Shown: in pieces, positions 17,224 to 26,438 of the stretch
Numbering within the stretch: the first letter of the stretch is position 1
Layout: every line of letters starts with the position of its first letter
Assembly: GCA_004321915.1 (NCBI GenBank)
Contig: SCQE01000055.1
Coordinates: 1-57,704 of the forward strand
DNA: 57,704 nt
Direction of reading: 5' to 3'
From: Nitrospirota bacterium
GTDB lineage: Bacteria; Nitrospirota; Thermodesulfovibrionia; Thermodesulfovibrionales; Dissulfurispiraceae
Made by a program: the position numbers and the translations under genes
The notes under the pieces: generated by a model
Told to the model about the DNA's origin: nothing
Databases searched by the model: none
The model's input: only the letters and a program-made list of their open reading frames with translations

Positions 17224-18234
17224 ATGAAGCGTTTATCTTTCGTAATACCTGTTTTCAACAGCGAAAAGACCATCGGGACCCTGTGCGAGAAACTGATCGC
17301 ATATTTTTCATCGGAATTCTCGCTGGAGATTGTTCTTGTAAACGATGCCAGCACCGACAACTCAGATGCGGTATGCAGGCAGTTGCAGGCCGGTCATAAC
17401 GATATAATATCGTACATCAGGCTGTCGAAAAATTTCGGAGAGCATAATGCCGTAATGGCGGGCTTGAACCATGTGAGCGGTGATTATTGCGTGACCATCG
17501 ACGACGACCTTCAGAACCCTCCGGAGGAGGTCGGCAAGCTCATATACGAAATTCAAAAAGGCTACGATGTTGTGTACTCCTATTACGAGAACCCGCAAAT
17601 GAGTTTTTTCAGAAGGATCGGGAGCAGGTTTAACGACAAGATGGCCAACATATTGTTGAAAAAACCGGCAGACCTCTATCTTTCTAGCTTTAAGGTCATG
17701 AACGGGTTTTTGGCGAGGGAGATCATCAAATATACCGGCCCTGACCCTTATATAGACGGGATCATATTAAGGGTGACTTCCAATATCGGGAGGGTGAAAG
17801 TGGAGCACAGGGGGAGGGTTTATGCCAGATCGGGCTATACCTTCGGGAAGCTGGTTTCTCTGTGGGGCAATATGGCGGTGAGTTTTTCCCTCTATCCCAT
17901 TCGGGCGTTGGGGATATTGGGTTTTATCATGATGATTGTAGGCTGCTACAGCATATTGGAGTCGGTTGTAAGGCTGTGGACTCCTCTGAAAAACCCGTCC
18001 GACTACGAGTTCCTAGTAGACGTGACCGCTTTCTACAGGGGCATTCAATTGTTCGCTATCGGCGTCGTGGGCGAATATATCGGCCGTATCTATATGTCTA
18101 TCAAGAGAGACCCGCAATTTATAATACGAGAGATTTTACCTTCGAAAACATGTGCGGATTCGTACATGTCCGACCACGTAGGCAGGAATGAGAGGAGGAG
18201 ATGTACAGGGCCTAGGGGAGCTGATCCTAAATGA
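17224..18234 (+). CDS. Family 2 glycosyltransferase, DPM1/GtrB type, membrane-anchored
   Basis: 336 residues. The GT-A catalytic domain starts at once (LSFVIPVFNSEKTIG), with nucleotide and metal motifs LVNDASTDNS and VTIDDDLQNPPEE. Two C-terminal hydrophobic helices follow (about 220-245 and 265-290). This is the layout of enzymes that put a sugar on polyprenyl phosphate (GtrB, ArnC-like). It starts a tightly linked run of six genes and overlaps the next by 4 nt. With the YfhO-like membrane protein at the end of the run, it probably supplies lipid-linked sugar for surface glycan decoration. Confidence 0.9.
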   Translation: MKRLSFVIPVFNSEKTIGTLCEKLIAYFSSEFSLEIVLVNDASTDNSDAVCRQLQAGHNDIISYIRLSKNFGEHNAVMAGLNHVSGDYCVTIDDDLQNPPEEVGKLIYEIQKGYDVVYSYYENPQMSFFRRIGSRFNDKMANILLKKPADLYLSSFKVMNGFLAREIIKYTGPDPYIDGIILRVTSNIGRVKVEHRGRVYARSGYTFGKLVSLWGNMAVSFSLYPIRALGILGFIMMIVGCYSILESVVRLWTPLKNPSDYEFLVDVTAFYRGIQLFAIGVVGEYIGRIYMSIKRDPQFIIREILPSKTCADSYMSDHVGRNERRRCTGPRGADPK

Positions 18235-18980
18235 ACGAAGTCGAGTACGTCCGGATGTATGAAGCCGAAGAAATCCATTGGTGGTACGTCGCGCTGCATG
18301 AACTCATACTGTCTTTTGTCGTTCTCGAGTGTCGGGACAAACCGCTCAATATTCTGGATGTAGGCTGCGGGACCGGACGTTTGTGTCAGATGATGTCCGA
18401 GTACGGAGAGGTGTCCGGCTGTGATAGGTCCGGAATTTCCGTGGCTTATTGCCGTAAAAGAAACTTGTCCTCGGTTTTTAGGGCCGACCTTAATACTGTA
18501 GTTTTGCAGAGCGACTTTTATGATGTAATTACATCGATAGATGTTCTTTGCCACCGTGCGATAAAGGATGACGTTACTATCTTGAAGAAACTTTATACCG
18601 CACTGAAACCAAGCGGGATACTTATTCTTAATCTGCCTGCTTACGAATCCCTCAGAGGCACCCACGATGCGGCAGTGCATACTGAAAGAAGATATTCAAA
18701 ATCGGATCTGGTTTCCGTCATGACCGAAACAGGGTTTGTCGTAGAAAAGGCGACGTATCGCCTGTTATTTCTCTTTCTGCCTGTGCTCATTTACAGGCTG
18801 TTTAAACGTCTGTTTTTGAGACACGGGGGAGCGAAGGAAGTTCTATCCGATGTTTCAATGCCTTCTGCGGTAATCAACAGAGCGCTGCTGGGTCTTGGCA
18901 GGATAGAAAACCTTTTTATTAAGAGATATTCCATGCCGTTCGGCACATCGGTCTTTGCTGTCGGGAGAAAACCTTTATGA
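18231..18980 (+). CDS. SAM-dependent methyltransferase (type 11/12 family)
   Basis: 249 residues, soluble apart from one hydrophobic stretch near 180-195 (LLFLFLPVLIYRLF), which may tether it to the membrane. SAM-binding motif NILDVGCGTGRLCQM and acidic GCDRSG are clear; the post-motifs YDVITSIDVLCHR and LKPSGILILNLPA fit the family. The start overlaps the glycosyltransferase by 4 nt and the stop overlaps the radical SAM gene by 4 nt. Such proteins in glycan clusters often modify lipid-linked or sugar substrates; the substrate is unknown. Confidence 0.85.
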   Translation: MNEVEYVRMYEAEEIHWWYVALHELILSFVVLECRDKPLNILDVGCGTGRLCQMMSEYGEVSGCDRSGISVAYCRKRNLSSVFRADLNTVVLQSDFYDVITSIDVLCHRAIKDDVTILKKLYTALKPSGILILNLPAYESLRGTHDAAVHTERRYSKSDLVSVMTETGFVVEKATYRLLFLFLPVLIYRLFKRLFLRHGGAKEVLSDVSMPSAVINRALLGLGRIENLFIKRYSMPFGTSVFAVGRKPL

Positions 18981-20398
18981 TGGTCCTTCTTATTCGCCCG
19001 CCCGATCCTCTTCAAAAGGTCGGGTTGCTCAGCCATACGAAACCTATGAATCTCGCCTATCTGGCCGCCTACCTTCGAAAAAGCGGTTTCGATGCATATA
19101 TTGCGGATTACGAGATAGAATCTTTTAGTCACCGCGCCTTGCTGACTCTTATAAGCGAAAAAAAACCTGCGGTCATCGGTGTCTCCTGTATGACACCTAC
19201 GATAAAGGGCGGTGCGATGATATGCGGTGCGGTAAAGGCCTTTGATAAGAATATCGTGACGGTCGTTGGCGGTCCTCACGCAAACAGTCTCCCTGAAGGA
19301 ACTATGGAAGAATTTAAAGAGTTCGATTTTCTGATATACGGGGAGGGGGAAGAGACGCTCAAAGAGTTATGCGTGCGCTTCAGGGACGGTGTAAAAAAGT
19401 ATGACATTCCGGGAGTTGTTTTCAGGGACGGGGATTGTATTGTTAAAAACGGTCCGAGAGAATTGATTTCAGATCTGGACAGCATCCCGTTTCCGGCAAG
19501 AGACCTTATCAAATATGATATCCAGAAAGGCCATTCGACAAGGGGGGTCTCGAACAAAATTCTATCGGCAGAGGTTTTTACTTCCAGAGGGTGCCCGTTC
19601 GGTTGTGCTTTTTGTGCAATCCGTACGACTTTCGGCAACAGTGTGCGGTTTAGAGATCCCTCTTTTGTGGAAGAAGAAATAAGGCAGATAATAAGAGACT
19701 GCAGGGTCAACCACATTATCATCGCGGACGATACCTTCACGCTCGACAAAGCCCGCGCATTGAGAATTTGTGACATTCTCGGACGGTCGGGCATTAAATC
19801 GTGGAGTTGCGATACGAGGGTAAACAGCGTTTCAAAGGAGCTTCTTCTGGCCATGAAGCAAAGCGGATGCCAAAAGGTGGCGTATGGAGTAGAGTCCGGA
19901 AGCCCTAGAATACTTGATCTGATAAACAAAAAAATAACGCTTGAACGGGTAAGTGAAGCGGTGCATTGGAGCAAAGAGGCAGGAATCAAAGATATAGAAG
20001 GGAACTTTATTATCGGCAGCGACCCCTCGGAAACAATGGCGGACATTAATTTGACGGCTAGGGTGATAACATCCCTTCCTTGGACTTTTGTGTCCGTATC
20101 TATCATCGTGCCGTACCCCGGCACCCCGGTCTATGAAAAGATGAAGGCCCAAGACCTTATCGAAAAAGACATAGATTGGGACGACTTTGTTATGTTCGGT
20201 AAGCGTCCTCGCTGGAGGACCGAAAACTTTTCTGCAGCGGAACTGATTTCGATACAGAAGCGCCTTACAAGGGCTTTTTATCTTGATCCCGGATATATAC
20301 TCGGACGGCTGATGGAGATAAGGTCGTGGGGCGATTGTGCGTATTGGTTTTCTGCAGGATGGACTTATCTTAAATGGTACTTTTGGGGCAGGCTGTGA
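18977..20398 (+). CDS. B12-binding-domain radical SAM protein
   Basis: 473 residues. The N-terminal cobalamin-binding-like Rossmann domain (about 1-140) lacks the classic DxHxxG base-on motif. It is followed by a radical SAM barrel with Cys206, Cys210 and Cys213 in GCPFGCAFC. The order LIRPP...KPMNLAYLAAYLR at the start is usual for the family (BchE-like, hopanoid and lipid-modifying members). The reaction cannot be read from sequence; methylation or rearrangement of a lipid or sugar precursor is plausible given the neighbours. It is translationally coupled to the preceding methyltransferase. Confidence 0.9.
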   Translation: MMVLLIRPPDPLQKVGLLSHTKPMNLAYLAAYLRKSGFDAYIADYEIESFSHRALLTLISEKKPAVIGVSCMTPTIKGGAMICGAVKAFDKNIVTVVGGPHANSLPEGTMEEFKEFDFLIYGEGEETLKELCVRFRDGVKKYDIPGVVFRDGDCIVKNGPRELISDLDSIPFPARDLIKYDIQKGHSTRGVSNKILSAEVFTSRGCPFGCAFCAIRTTFGNSVRFRDPSFVEEEIRQIIRDCRVNHIIIADDTFTLDKARALRICDILGRSGIKSWSCDTRVNSVSKELLLAMKQSGCQKVAYGVESGSPRILDLINKKITLERVSEAVHWSKEAGIKDIEGNFIIGSDPSETMADINLTARVITSLPWTFVSVSIIVPYPGTPVYEKMKAQDLIEKDIDWDDFVMFGKRPRWRTENFSAAELISIQKRLTRAFYLDPGYILGRLMEIRSWGDCAYWFSAGWTYLKWYFWGRL

Positions 20399-20416
20399 TA
20401 GGGGGTGTTTGGGGTC

Positions 20417-21433
20417 ATGCAAAACGAAAACATGATGAATTTTAATTCTAAAAACATACTAATAACGGGCGGTCTGGGCTTTATAGGTTCGAACCTTGCC
20501 ATAAGGCTTGCGGGGCTCGATGCGCACGTGACTCTGGTTGACAGCCTAATTCCGGAGTACGGCGGGAACCTATGGAACATCGAGCCCGTAAAAGATAAGG
20601 TCGTTATCAACATTTCCGACGTGCGTGACGAGCATTCAATGAAGTACCTTGTGCAGGGTATCGATTATGTATTCAATCTTGCAGGACAGACCAGTCATCT
20701 GGATTCTATGACCGATCCTTATATCGATCTCGAAATAAATGCATACTCGCAGCTGTTTATCTTAGAAGCGTGCAGGAAGCATAATCCGGGGGTCAAAATT
20801 GTTTTTGCCGGTACCCGCCAGATATACGGCATACCCGAGTATCTGCCGGTGGATGAGAAACATCCGTTTAAGCCGGTCGACATAAACGGCGTCAATAAGA
20901 TGGCCGGAGAATGGTATCACATTGTTTACAATAATATTTACGGTATTCGTTCAGCGGTGTTGAGGCTTACCAATACCTATGGTCCCCGTATGAGGGTGAA
21001 AGATGCGCGCCAGACTTTTCTCGGCATATGGATCAGGAATTTGGTGGAACGAAAACCGCTGCCGGTATTTGGGGACGGCAAACAGCTTAGGGATTTTAAT
21101 TATGTGGACGATGTTGTCGATGCACTGCTTCGGTGCGCCCTGTTTGAAGAGTCGAACGGAAAAGTCTACAACCTTGGGGCCGACGATCCGGTAACACTGA
21201 AGGATACGGCTGAGTTACTGATAAGCCTGAACGGAGGGGGGAGTTATAAAACAGTACCGTTTCCTCCTGACCGCAAGGTCATAGATATAGGAGACTATTA
21301 CGGAGACCACAGTAAGATAACTTCAGAGTTGGGCTGGCTGCCTAAAACCGGACTTTCCGAAGGCTTGTCCGAAACGCTCGAATATTACAGACGTTTTTCG
21401 TTGCATTACTGGGGAGACGGCGATGCAGCCTGA
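20417..21433 (+). CDS. NAD-dependent nucleotide-sugar epimerase/dehydratase, atypical active site
   Basis: An extended SDR of about 338 residues. The NAD-binding GGLGFIGSNLA, the sugar-binding region and the YNLGADDP C-terminal motif fit UDP-glucose 4-epimerase-like enzymes. Odd point: the catalytic Tyr-x-x-x-Lys is Asn157-Gly-Val-Asn-Lys161, so the tyrosine is missing, and the usual SSxxVYG is AGTRQIYG. It may use another base, be inactive, or belong to a subfamily with a changed mechanism. ATG 20417 is chosen over GTG 20405. It overlaps the aminotransferase by 11 nt. Confidence 0.85.
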   Translation: MQNENMMNFNSKNILITGGLGFIGSNLAIRLAGLDAHVTLVDSLIPEYGGNLWNIEPVKDKVVINISDVRDEHSMKYLVQGIDYVFNLAGQTSHLDSMTDPYIDLEINAYSQLFILEACRKHNPGVKIVFAGTRQIYGIPEYLPVDEKHPFKPVDINGVNKMAGEWYHIVYNNIYGIRSAVLRLTNTYGPRMRVKDARQTFLGIWIRNLVERKPLPVFGDGKQLRDFNYVDDVVDALLRCALFEESNGKVYNLGADDPVTLKDTAELLISLNGGGSYKTVPFPPDRKVIDIGDYYGDHSKITSELGWLPKTGLSEGLSETLEYYRRFSLHYWGDGDAA

Positions 21434-22544
21434 CGTTGTACCCGTTGCTAACCCTCTGGCCCAGTATATTGCTTACAAGGACGAGTTTGTTCACGCGCTG
21501 CGTGGTGTTCTTGAAAGAGGACGATACATCTTAGGCGATGAGGTCGCGTCTTTTGAACTTGAGTTTGCCGCATTTCTAGGTGTCGGCTATTGCGTAGGTG
21601 TCGGCAACGGAACAGAGGCCCTAAAGATTGCGCTCAAGGCTTGCGGGGTATCTGCGGGTGACGAGGTAATCACAGTGTCCCATACATCGGTTGCCACGGT
21701 TGCTGCTATAGAAGAGGCGGGGGCTGTCCCTGTTTTTGCCGACATAGACCGTTTGACGAGGTGTATGGACCCACACACAATAGATTACCTGATTACACCA
21801 AAGACAAAGGCCCTGCTTCCCGTGCATATTTACGGTCAGCCGGCCCCTATGCGTGAGATCCTTGAGATAGCCAAGGCATACAAACTTAAAGTAATTGAAG
21901 ACTGCTCTCAGGCCCACGGGGCCGAGATATCAGGCAGGAAAGTCGGATGTTTCGGAGATGCGGCTGCGTTCAGTTTTTATCCCACCAAAAACCTCGGGGC
22001 CTTTGGAGACGGGGGCGCTGTCGTAACTGATAATGCAGATATCGCCGGGAAATCGAGACTTCTCCGGGAATACGGGTGGAAAGAGCGCTATATAAGTTCC
22101 ATTAAATGCGGGAACTCAAGGCTCGATGAACTTCAGGCTGCTGTTTTGAGGCTCAAACTTTTAAGGCTTGAATCCGACAATGCAAAGAGAAGACGTATTG
22201 CGCAAACCTATATGGCGGCTATAAACGGCTTTAAAATCACAGCCCCGACATTTATCGAAAATACTCTGCATGCGATGCATCTTTTTGTCTTGGAAACGGA
22301 CATGCGTGACGATTTCAGGGAGTTTCTGTTAAAAGAGGGCGTGGGGACCGCACTGCATTATCCGATGCCGGTCCATCTGCAACCGGCTTATGCAGGACCG
22401 GTAAGAGGCCCGCAGAAGCTTAAAAACACTGAAGAGTTATACGCAAAGATAGTCAGCCTTCCGATGTTCCCTGAGCTTACGGATGCAGAGGTCGAGAAAG
22501 TTTGTTTAGCGATTCGGAAATGGGCGGCACAACATGAAAAATAA
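21423..22544 (+). CDS. DegT/DnrJ/EryC1-family sugar aminotransferase
   Basis: A PLP-dependent enzyme of 373 residues that transaminates keto-sugars bound to a nucleotide. Family features: NGTEALKIALKA, HIYGQPAPM, EDCSQAHGA, the PLP-lysine region FSFYPTKNLGAFGDGGA, and the C-terminal LHYPMPVHLQPAY. With the upstream epimerase it could make an amino-sugar nucleotide for the glycosyltransferase, although no 3- or 4-keto sugar dehydratase other than that atypical epimerase is present here. It overlaps the next gene by 11 nt. Confidence 0.92.
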   Translation: MQPDVVPVANPLAQYIAYKDEFVHALRGVLERGRYILGDEVASFELEFAAFLGVGYCVGVGNGTEALKIALKACGVSAGDEVITVSHTSVATVAAIEEAGAVPVFADIDRLTRCMDPHTIDYLITPKTKALLPVHIYGQPAPMREILEIAKAYKLKVIEDCSQAHGAEISGRKVGCFGDAAAFSFYPTKNLGAFGDGGAVVTDNADIAGKSRLLREYGWKERYISSIKCGNSRLDELQAAVLRLKLLRLESDNAKRRRIAQTYMAAINGFKITAPTFIENTLHAMHLFVLETDMRDDFREFLLKEGVGTALHYPMPVHLQPAYAGPVRGPQKLKNTEELYAKIVSLPMFPELTDAEVEKVCLAIRKWAAQHEK

Positions 22545-24738
22545 AATAAACCGTTATGTAAAATTTATAAACTCAGGGGACATTCAATTCTTTGTATATA
22601 TGCCCGCGGCTATAGGTTTGCTTATTCTGTTCAATTACGATGAACTTAAAAAACCTGATTTGATACCTGTTATGGATTCGCTTGCCCAATTCACCGAGTT
22701 TTTGTATGCGGTATCGGCTTATCAGAACCATGAGTTGCCTCTGTGGAACTCCTATCTTTACGGCGGGCAGCCCTTTTATCTCCTGATGAACCACGGCCTG
22801 CTTTTAAATCCGATAGTGTGGATATGGATAATTTTAGGAACCCTTATAGGATTAACGCATCTTCAAATATATGTCTGGTATCATTTGACCGAAATTGTCT
22901 TCTACGCGCTGGGCGGTTTTTTTCTGGTCCGAAGGATAACAAAGAACAATATCGCGGCCTTGATCGGTTTTATAATCCTGTTGTTTTCAGGCGACGCAGC
23001 CTATTGGGTGAACCAGATATACATCTTTACCATAATAATGCCGGTTCCTTGGATTTTATTTTTAGGCCTAAGATATTTCGATAAGCAGACGGTCCCCAAC
23101 GCATTCGTCGCTGCGTTTTTCTTAGGCATAACGCTCAATGTTTATTATCCCATTTATCTGATAGCGTTTTTGTCGATTACGGCGGTCTTTCTCGCTCTTT
23201 TTTATTTCCGTGCCATGGCGGAGATTGATCATAAAAAACTCTTCCGCCATCTTCTGCTTACCGTTCCGCTCATCGCCGTTTTAGTCCTTCCGACCTATTT
23301 TGCATATACCGAGATCAACAACGATTATTACCAGATCAGCCGCTACAGCAGCGAAGAACAGGTAAATGCCGTGGATGTGCCTCTTGAACATACCTCGCAC
23401 GTCGCATTGGCTGACATAGCGCCGCTGATGCTGGTCCCGCAGAGGGGATTTCACGATGCAACGGCGCTTATAGGAACTCTTGCTTTTGTGTTTATGCTGT
23501 CCGGACTCTTGTCCCGTTCGAAAGCGAGCCTGTTATGGACCGGGATCTTTATCGCCATGTGCCTGAATATAGCGGGCAGGCATACGCCCTTCTTTTATCT
23601 CGGTTACCTTTTGGTCCCTTTTTATAAGCTGATCAGATCTTTTTCATTTTTTTCGGGGTTCATTTCTTTTTCAGCAGCGGTGCTGGCCTGCATTGGGGTG
23701 GGGAATTTATTACGGAAGATATCGTCCTTTTCTCCGGATATGTCCGGGATATATTTCTGGCGCAGGGAGACATTAATATTTTTGCTTTTCATAGGCCTTA
23801 TCTTTTATCTGCCTGAAGGCCATAGGCTTTATCCCGCGCTTGCGGCAGCAGCGCTCGCTGCAGTTTTTTTTCTCGTTATTAAGCGGCCGGGCGATAAGAG
23901 ATCTCTTGTCCTGTTCGGTCATATTGCGATAGCCGCCTTTCTCGTTATCGGCGCGTTTAACTTGTCGCTTATTAAAGGAAGCAGTCTTGAAATCCCCGGT
24001 TTCTTCAATTATACCGGCAGGTTCGGCTTTTCATTCGACAGGCCTGATGAGTATCTTTCGATAGACGAAAAGACCAACAAGAGCATTCCGTTCACCAATA
24101 TCGGGGACAAGACCGACGCCCCGTGGTATTTTGACGACTGGGGTTCGGACAACACCTTGTTCGTTGACAGGCAGTACTATCACCGGTCAAAGACCATGGG
24201 TTTTGACGGGATGATGAAAAAGAAGCTCCATTTTCTGAAATATTATACTGTTTATGATAAGGCGCTGAATTATAATTTTTTTATCGATAAGTCCATACTT
24301 GTATTGAGAGATGAAAACAATGTAGGAAATAAGAATGCCGGACTTGAATTGGACCGTGTAGAAGACATCGAGGAAAGAGAAGAGATCCTCCCCGCAGCAT
24401 TATTTCTGAACAAAAAAACCGCAAACAGGGTTGTTTTCGATATAACGGTCAATGAAGATGTTTTTCTGTTATATACGGACCGTTATCATAAAGGTTTCAA
24501 GGCTGCAATAGACGGCAAGGAAGTTCCTGTTTTAAAGGGAATGGATATATTCAAAGCTGTCGAACTGCCTGCAGGCAAACATTTGGTGGAGTTTGTATTT
24601 CAACCGTTTTACGGATATGTCCTGATTATTTATCTTGCTGTTGCTGTCGGTTTTTACTTGGTAATGCTTGTTTGCGGCACGGTAAAAATCTATGAATCGG
24701 TTGTCAGGAGCTACCGCTGCAACTTTCTATCTCCTTAA
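22534..24738 (+). CDS. YfhO-like polytopic membrane protein (GT-C type)
   Basis: 734 residues with about a dozen hydrophobic helices. An early lumenal acidic pair lies in IPVMDSLAQFTEFLYA, followed by LPLWNSYLYGGQPF, which matches the YfhO family. A C-terminal soluble beta-rich domain (about 640-705) precedes a last helix. YfhO-type proteins are thought to be GT-C glycosyltransferases that take sugar from a polyprenyl carrier. Its place at the end of the glycan run supports that role. The 3' end overlaps the convergent transporter gene by 35 nt. Confidence 0.85.
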   Translation: MKNKINRYVKFINSGDIQFFVYMPAAIGLLILFNYDELKKPDLIPVMDSLAQFTEFLYAVSAYQNHELPLWNSYLYGGQPFYLLMNHGLLLNPIVWIWIILGTLIGLTHLQIYVWYHLTEIVFYALGGFFLVRRITKNNIAALIGFIILLFSGDAAYWVNQIYIFTIIMPVPWILFLGLRYFDKQTVPNAFVAAFFLGITLNVYYPIYLIAFLSITAVFLALFYFRAMAEIDHKKLFRHLLLTVPLIAVLVLPTYFAYTEINNDYYQISRYSSEEQVNAVDVPLEHTSHVALADIAPLMLVPQRGFHDATALIGTLAFVFMLSGLLSRSKASLLWTGIFIAMCLNIAGRHTPFFYLGYLLVPFYKLIRSFSFFSGFISFSAAVLACIGVGNLLRKISSFSPDMSGIYFWRRETLIFLLFIGLIFYLPEGHRLYPALAAAALAAVFFLVIKRPGDKRSLVLFGHIAIAAFLVIGAFNLSLIKGSSLEIPGFFNYTGRFGFSFDRPDEYLSIDEKTNKSIPFTNIGDKTDAPWYFDDWGSDNTLFVDRQYYHRSKTMGFDGMMKKKLHFLKYYTVYDKALNYNFFIDKSILVLRDENNVGNKNAGLELDRVEDIEEREEILPAALFLNKKTANRVVFDITVNEDVFLLYTDRYHKGFKAAIDGKEVPVLKGMDIFKAVELPAGKHLVEFVFQPFYGYVLIIYLAVAVGFYLVMLVCGTVKIYESVVRSYRCNFLSP

Positions 24739-25762
24739 AAATTTTCAGCACGGAAATAAATACCGCTACCACAAGGGGCCCCATGATAAGGCCGATCAGC
24801 CCGAACATATTTATGCCTCCGAGCACGCTGAAGAATATTACCAGAATGTGCATTTTGGTCTTGCTCCCGATTATTATGGGTTTCAACACATTGTCCACCA
24901 TGCTGATGCCCAGTACGCCTACGAGGATCATAACTACGCCTTTCCACATTACGCCTTGGATGAAGAAATATACCGATATGACCCCCCATACGGCGAAGGT
25001 GCCGACCAGCGGTATGAATGAAGATATGGCTGTTGCCAGTCCCCATAAAACAGGCGAGTGCGTGCCGAGCAGAGCGTAGGTTATCCCTCCGATAATGCCT
25101 TGAACGATGGCCACAACCACCCCGCCGTAAATAGTCGACACGATAACGTCCCTTACCTGAACGGTAAGCGCATTTTTATTTTCTTCGGAGAAAGGCAGGT
25201 AGTCTCTCAGTTTCTGCATGAAGTTTGCTCCGTCCTTTAGAATGAAAAAGACCGCAAACATCATGAATACGAAGTTTGCCACCGCGGACATGACGTTGCC
25301 TATACCTGTCGGTATCATGCCGATTATGTTCTTGCCGACTTTGGACAAGTTCTCTGTAAGTTCCTTTTGCATCTGCGCGTCTGTAAGCGAGAGATTAAAA
25401 ATCCTGCCGATATTTTTTGCCAGCTGATGGACCGTCGGGTTATTGAGGACGTTTTTGACCGATTCCAGTTGTCCCCTATCGAAAGATTCGGAAAGGTTTC
25501 TGGCCTCGTCGATCAGTAAATAAAATGTGTATGAAAAAGGGCCTATGAGGACTATTGTTATGAGCAGAAGCACTGCAAGGGAGGCAACTATGGGCCATTT
25601 TATGTATTTGAGCAAATAAGCGTAAACCGGATAAAACACTATCGAAATAACGACCGCCCAAGCGAGCGGAGCAAGAAAGGGCTGAAGTATTCCATATGTC
25701 AGGTAGCCTAGCAGTAAAAGCAGGGCTGTGCTGGCCAGAATATAGAATCTGTTGGTCTGCAT
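24704..25762 (-). CDS. AI-2E family transporter (PerM/YdiK type)
   Basis: 352 residues from the chosen start, with about eight membrane helices. The N-terminal YGILQPFLAPLAWAVVISIV and the later LLGTHSPVLWGLATAISSFIPLVG and GPLVVAVF motifs are typical. The family exports diverse small molecules; TqsA (AI-2) is one member, and Na+/H+ antiport has been shown for others, so the substrate is unknown. ATG 25762 follows an AAGGAAGG-like site; longer in-frame reading adds 45 unrelated residues. Confidence 0.9.
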   Translation of the reverse strand: MQTNRFYILASTALLLLLGYLTYGILQPFLAPLAWAVVISIVFYPVYAYLLKYIKWPIVASLAVLLLITIVLIGPFSYTFYLLIDEARNLSESFDRGQLESVKNVLNNPTVHQLAKNIGRIFNLSLTDAQMQKELTENLSKVGKNIIGMIPTGIGNVMSAVANFVFMMFAVFFILKDGANFMQKLRDYLPFSEENKNALTVQVRDVIVSTIYGGVVVAIVQGIIGGITYALLGTHSPVLWGLATAISSFIPLVGTFAVWGVISVYFFIQGVMWKGVVMILVGVLGISMVDNVLKPIIIGSKTKMHILVIFFSVLGGINMFGLIGLIMGPLVVAVFISVLKIFKEIESCSGSS

Positions 25763-25766
25763 ATTT

Positions 25767-26438
25767 CTATCCTTCCTCTTTTGCCTTATATATAAACGTC
25801 TTGAAAATCCATGCCGACAGCTCTTCTTTCTGAATCCGCTCAGGGTGCCATTGCACACCGACCATGAAATTATAGTCCTTTTTGATAATGCCTTCAACTA
25901 TGCCGTCTTCGGAAGCCGCGAAAACTTCAAGACCGGCGCCGACTGTTTTTATAGCCTGATGATGCGAAGAGTTGACCGTTGCTGTTTGTTCTTTAAAGCC
26001 TAATACGGGATGGATGTTTATTTTGTGTGTGCCGCTTCTGTGATCGAGCGCATCAGGCAGGTTATGCTTTATGTCTTGATGTATGCTGCCGCCGAAGGCT
26101 ATGTTAAGGAGTTGCATGCCGTAACATATTGAAAGGACCGGCATCTTTCTTCTTGTGCATTCAATGAGAAGCGCAAGCTCGAAATCGGTCCTTTCTTTTT
26201 TTGCGGACTTTAGGCATTCAGAGGGGACCGAAATTTTTTCACCGTAATATTCCGGCAGTATGTCGCTGCCGCCCGATATCAGGAGCCCGTCAATCTTTTC
26301 GGAGGTCCCGCTCGCGTCCTTTTGCGGAGGCAGTATTACCGGAATCCCCCCGTGGCCCTCAACAGCCGATATATACCCGTGTTTGAGTTTGTAGAGATCA
26401 TCGTCCATGTCGGACGTAATGCCTATGAGCGGCTTTAT
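25767..26438 (-). CDS. Class I glutamine amidotransferase-like hydrolase (peptidase C26, PuuD family)
   Basis: About 223 residues. The nucleophile lies in LSICYGMQLLN and the His-Glu pair in GVQWHPER; substrate loops GLLISGGSDILPEYY and SSHHQAI are intact. PuuD cleaves gamma-glutamyl-GABA, and other members act on other gamma-glutamyl compounds. Start problem: the first ATG (26408) begins at MDDDLYK and omits the conserved first strand KPLIGITSD. In frame upstream only an ATA (26438) is available, overlapping the preceding stop by 3 nt. I extend to that codon because the strand is needed for the fold; ATA as a start is unusual. Confidence 0.8.
   Translation of the reverse strand: MKPLIGITSDMDDDLYKLKHGYISAVEGHGGIPVILPPQKDASGTSEKIDGLLISGGSDILPEYYGEKISVPSECLKSAKKERTDFELALLIECTRRKMPVLSICYGMQLLNIAFGGSIHQDIKHNLPDALDHRSGTHKINIHPVLGFKEQTATVNSSHHQAIKTVGAGLEVFAASEDGIVEGIIKKDYNFMVGVQWHPERIQKEELSAWIFKTFIYKAKEEG

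Noticed and set aside
24692-25021. Forward-strand frame overlapping the YfhO end and the transporter gene
   Set aside because: It is antisense to the transporter, with biased His/Tyr-rich content and no family match.
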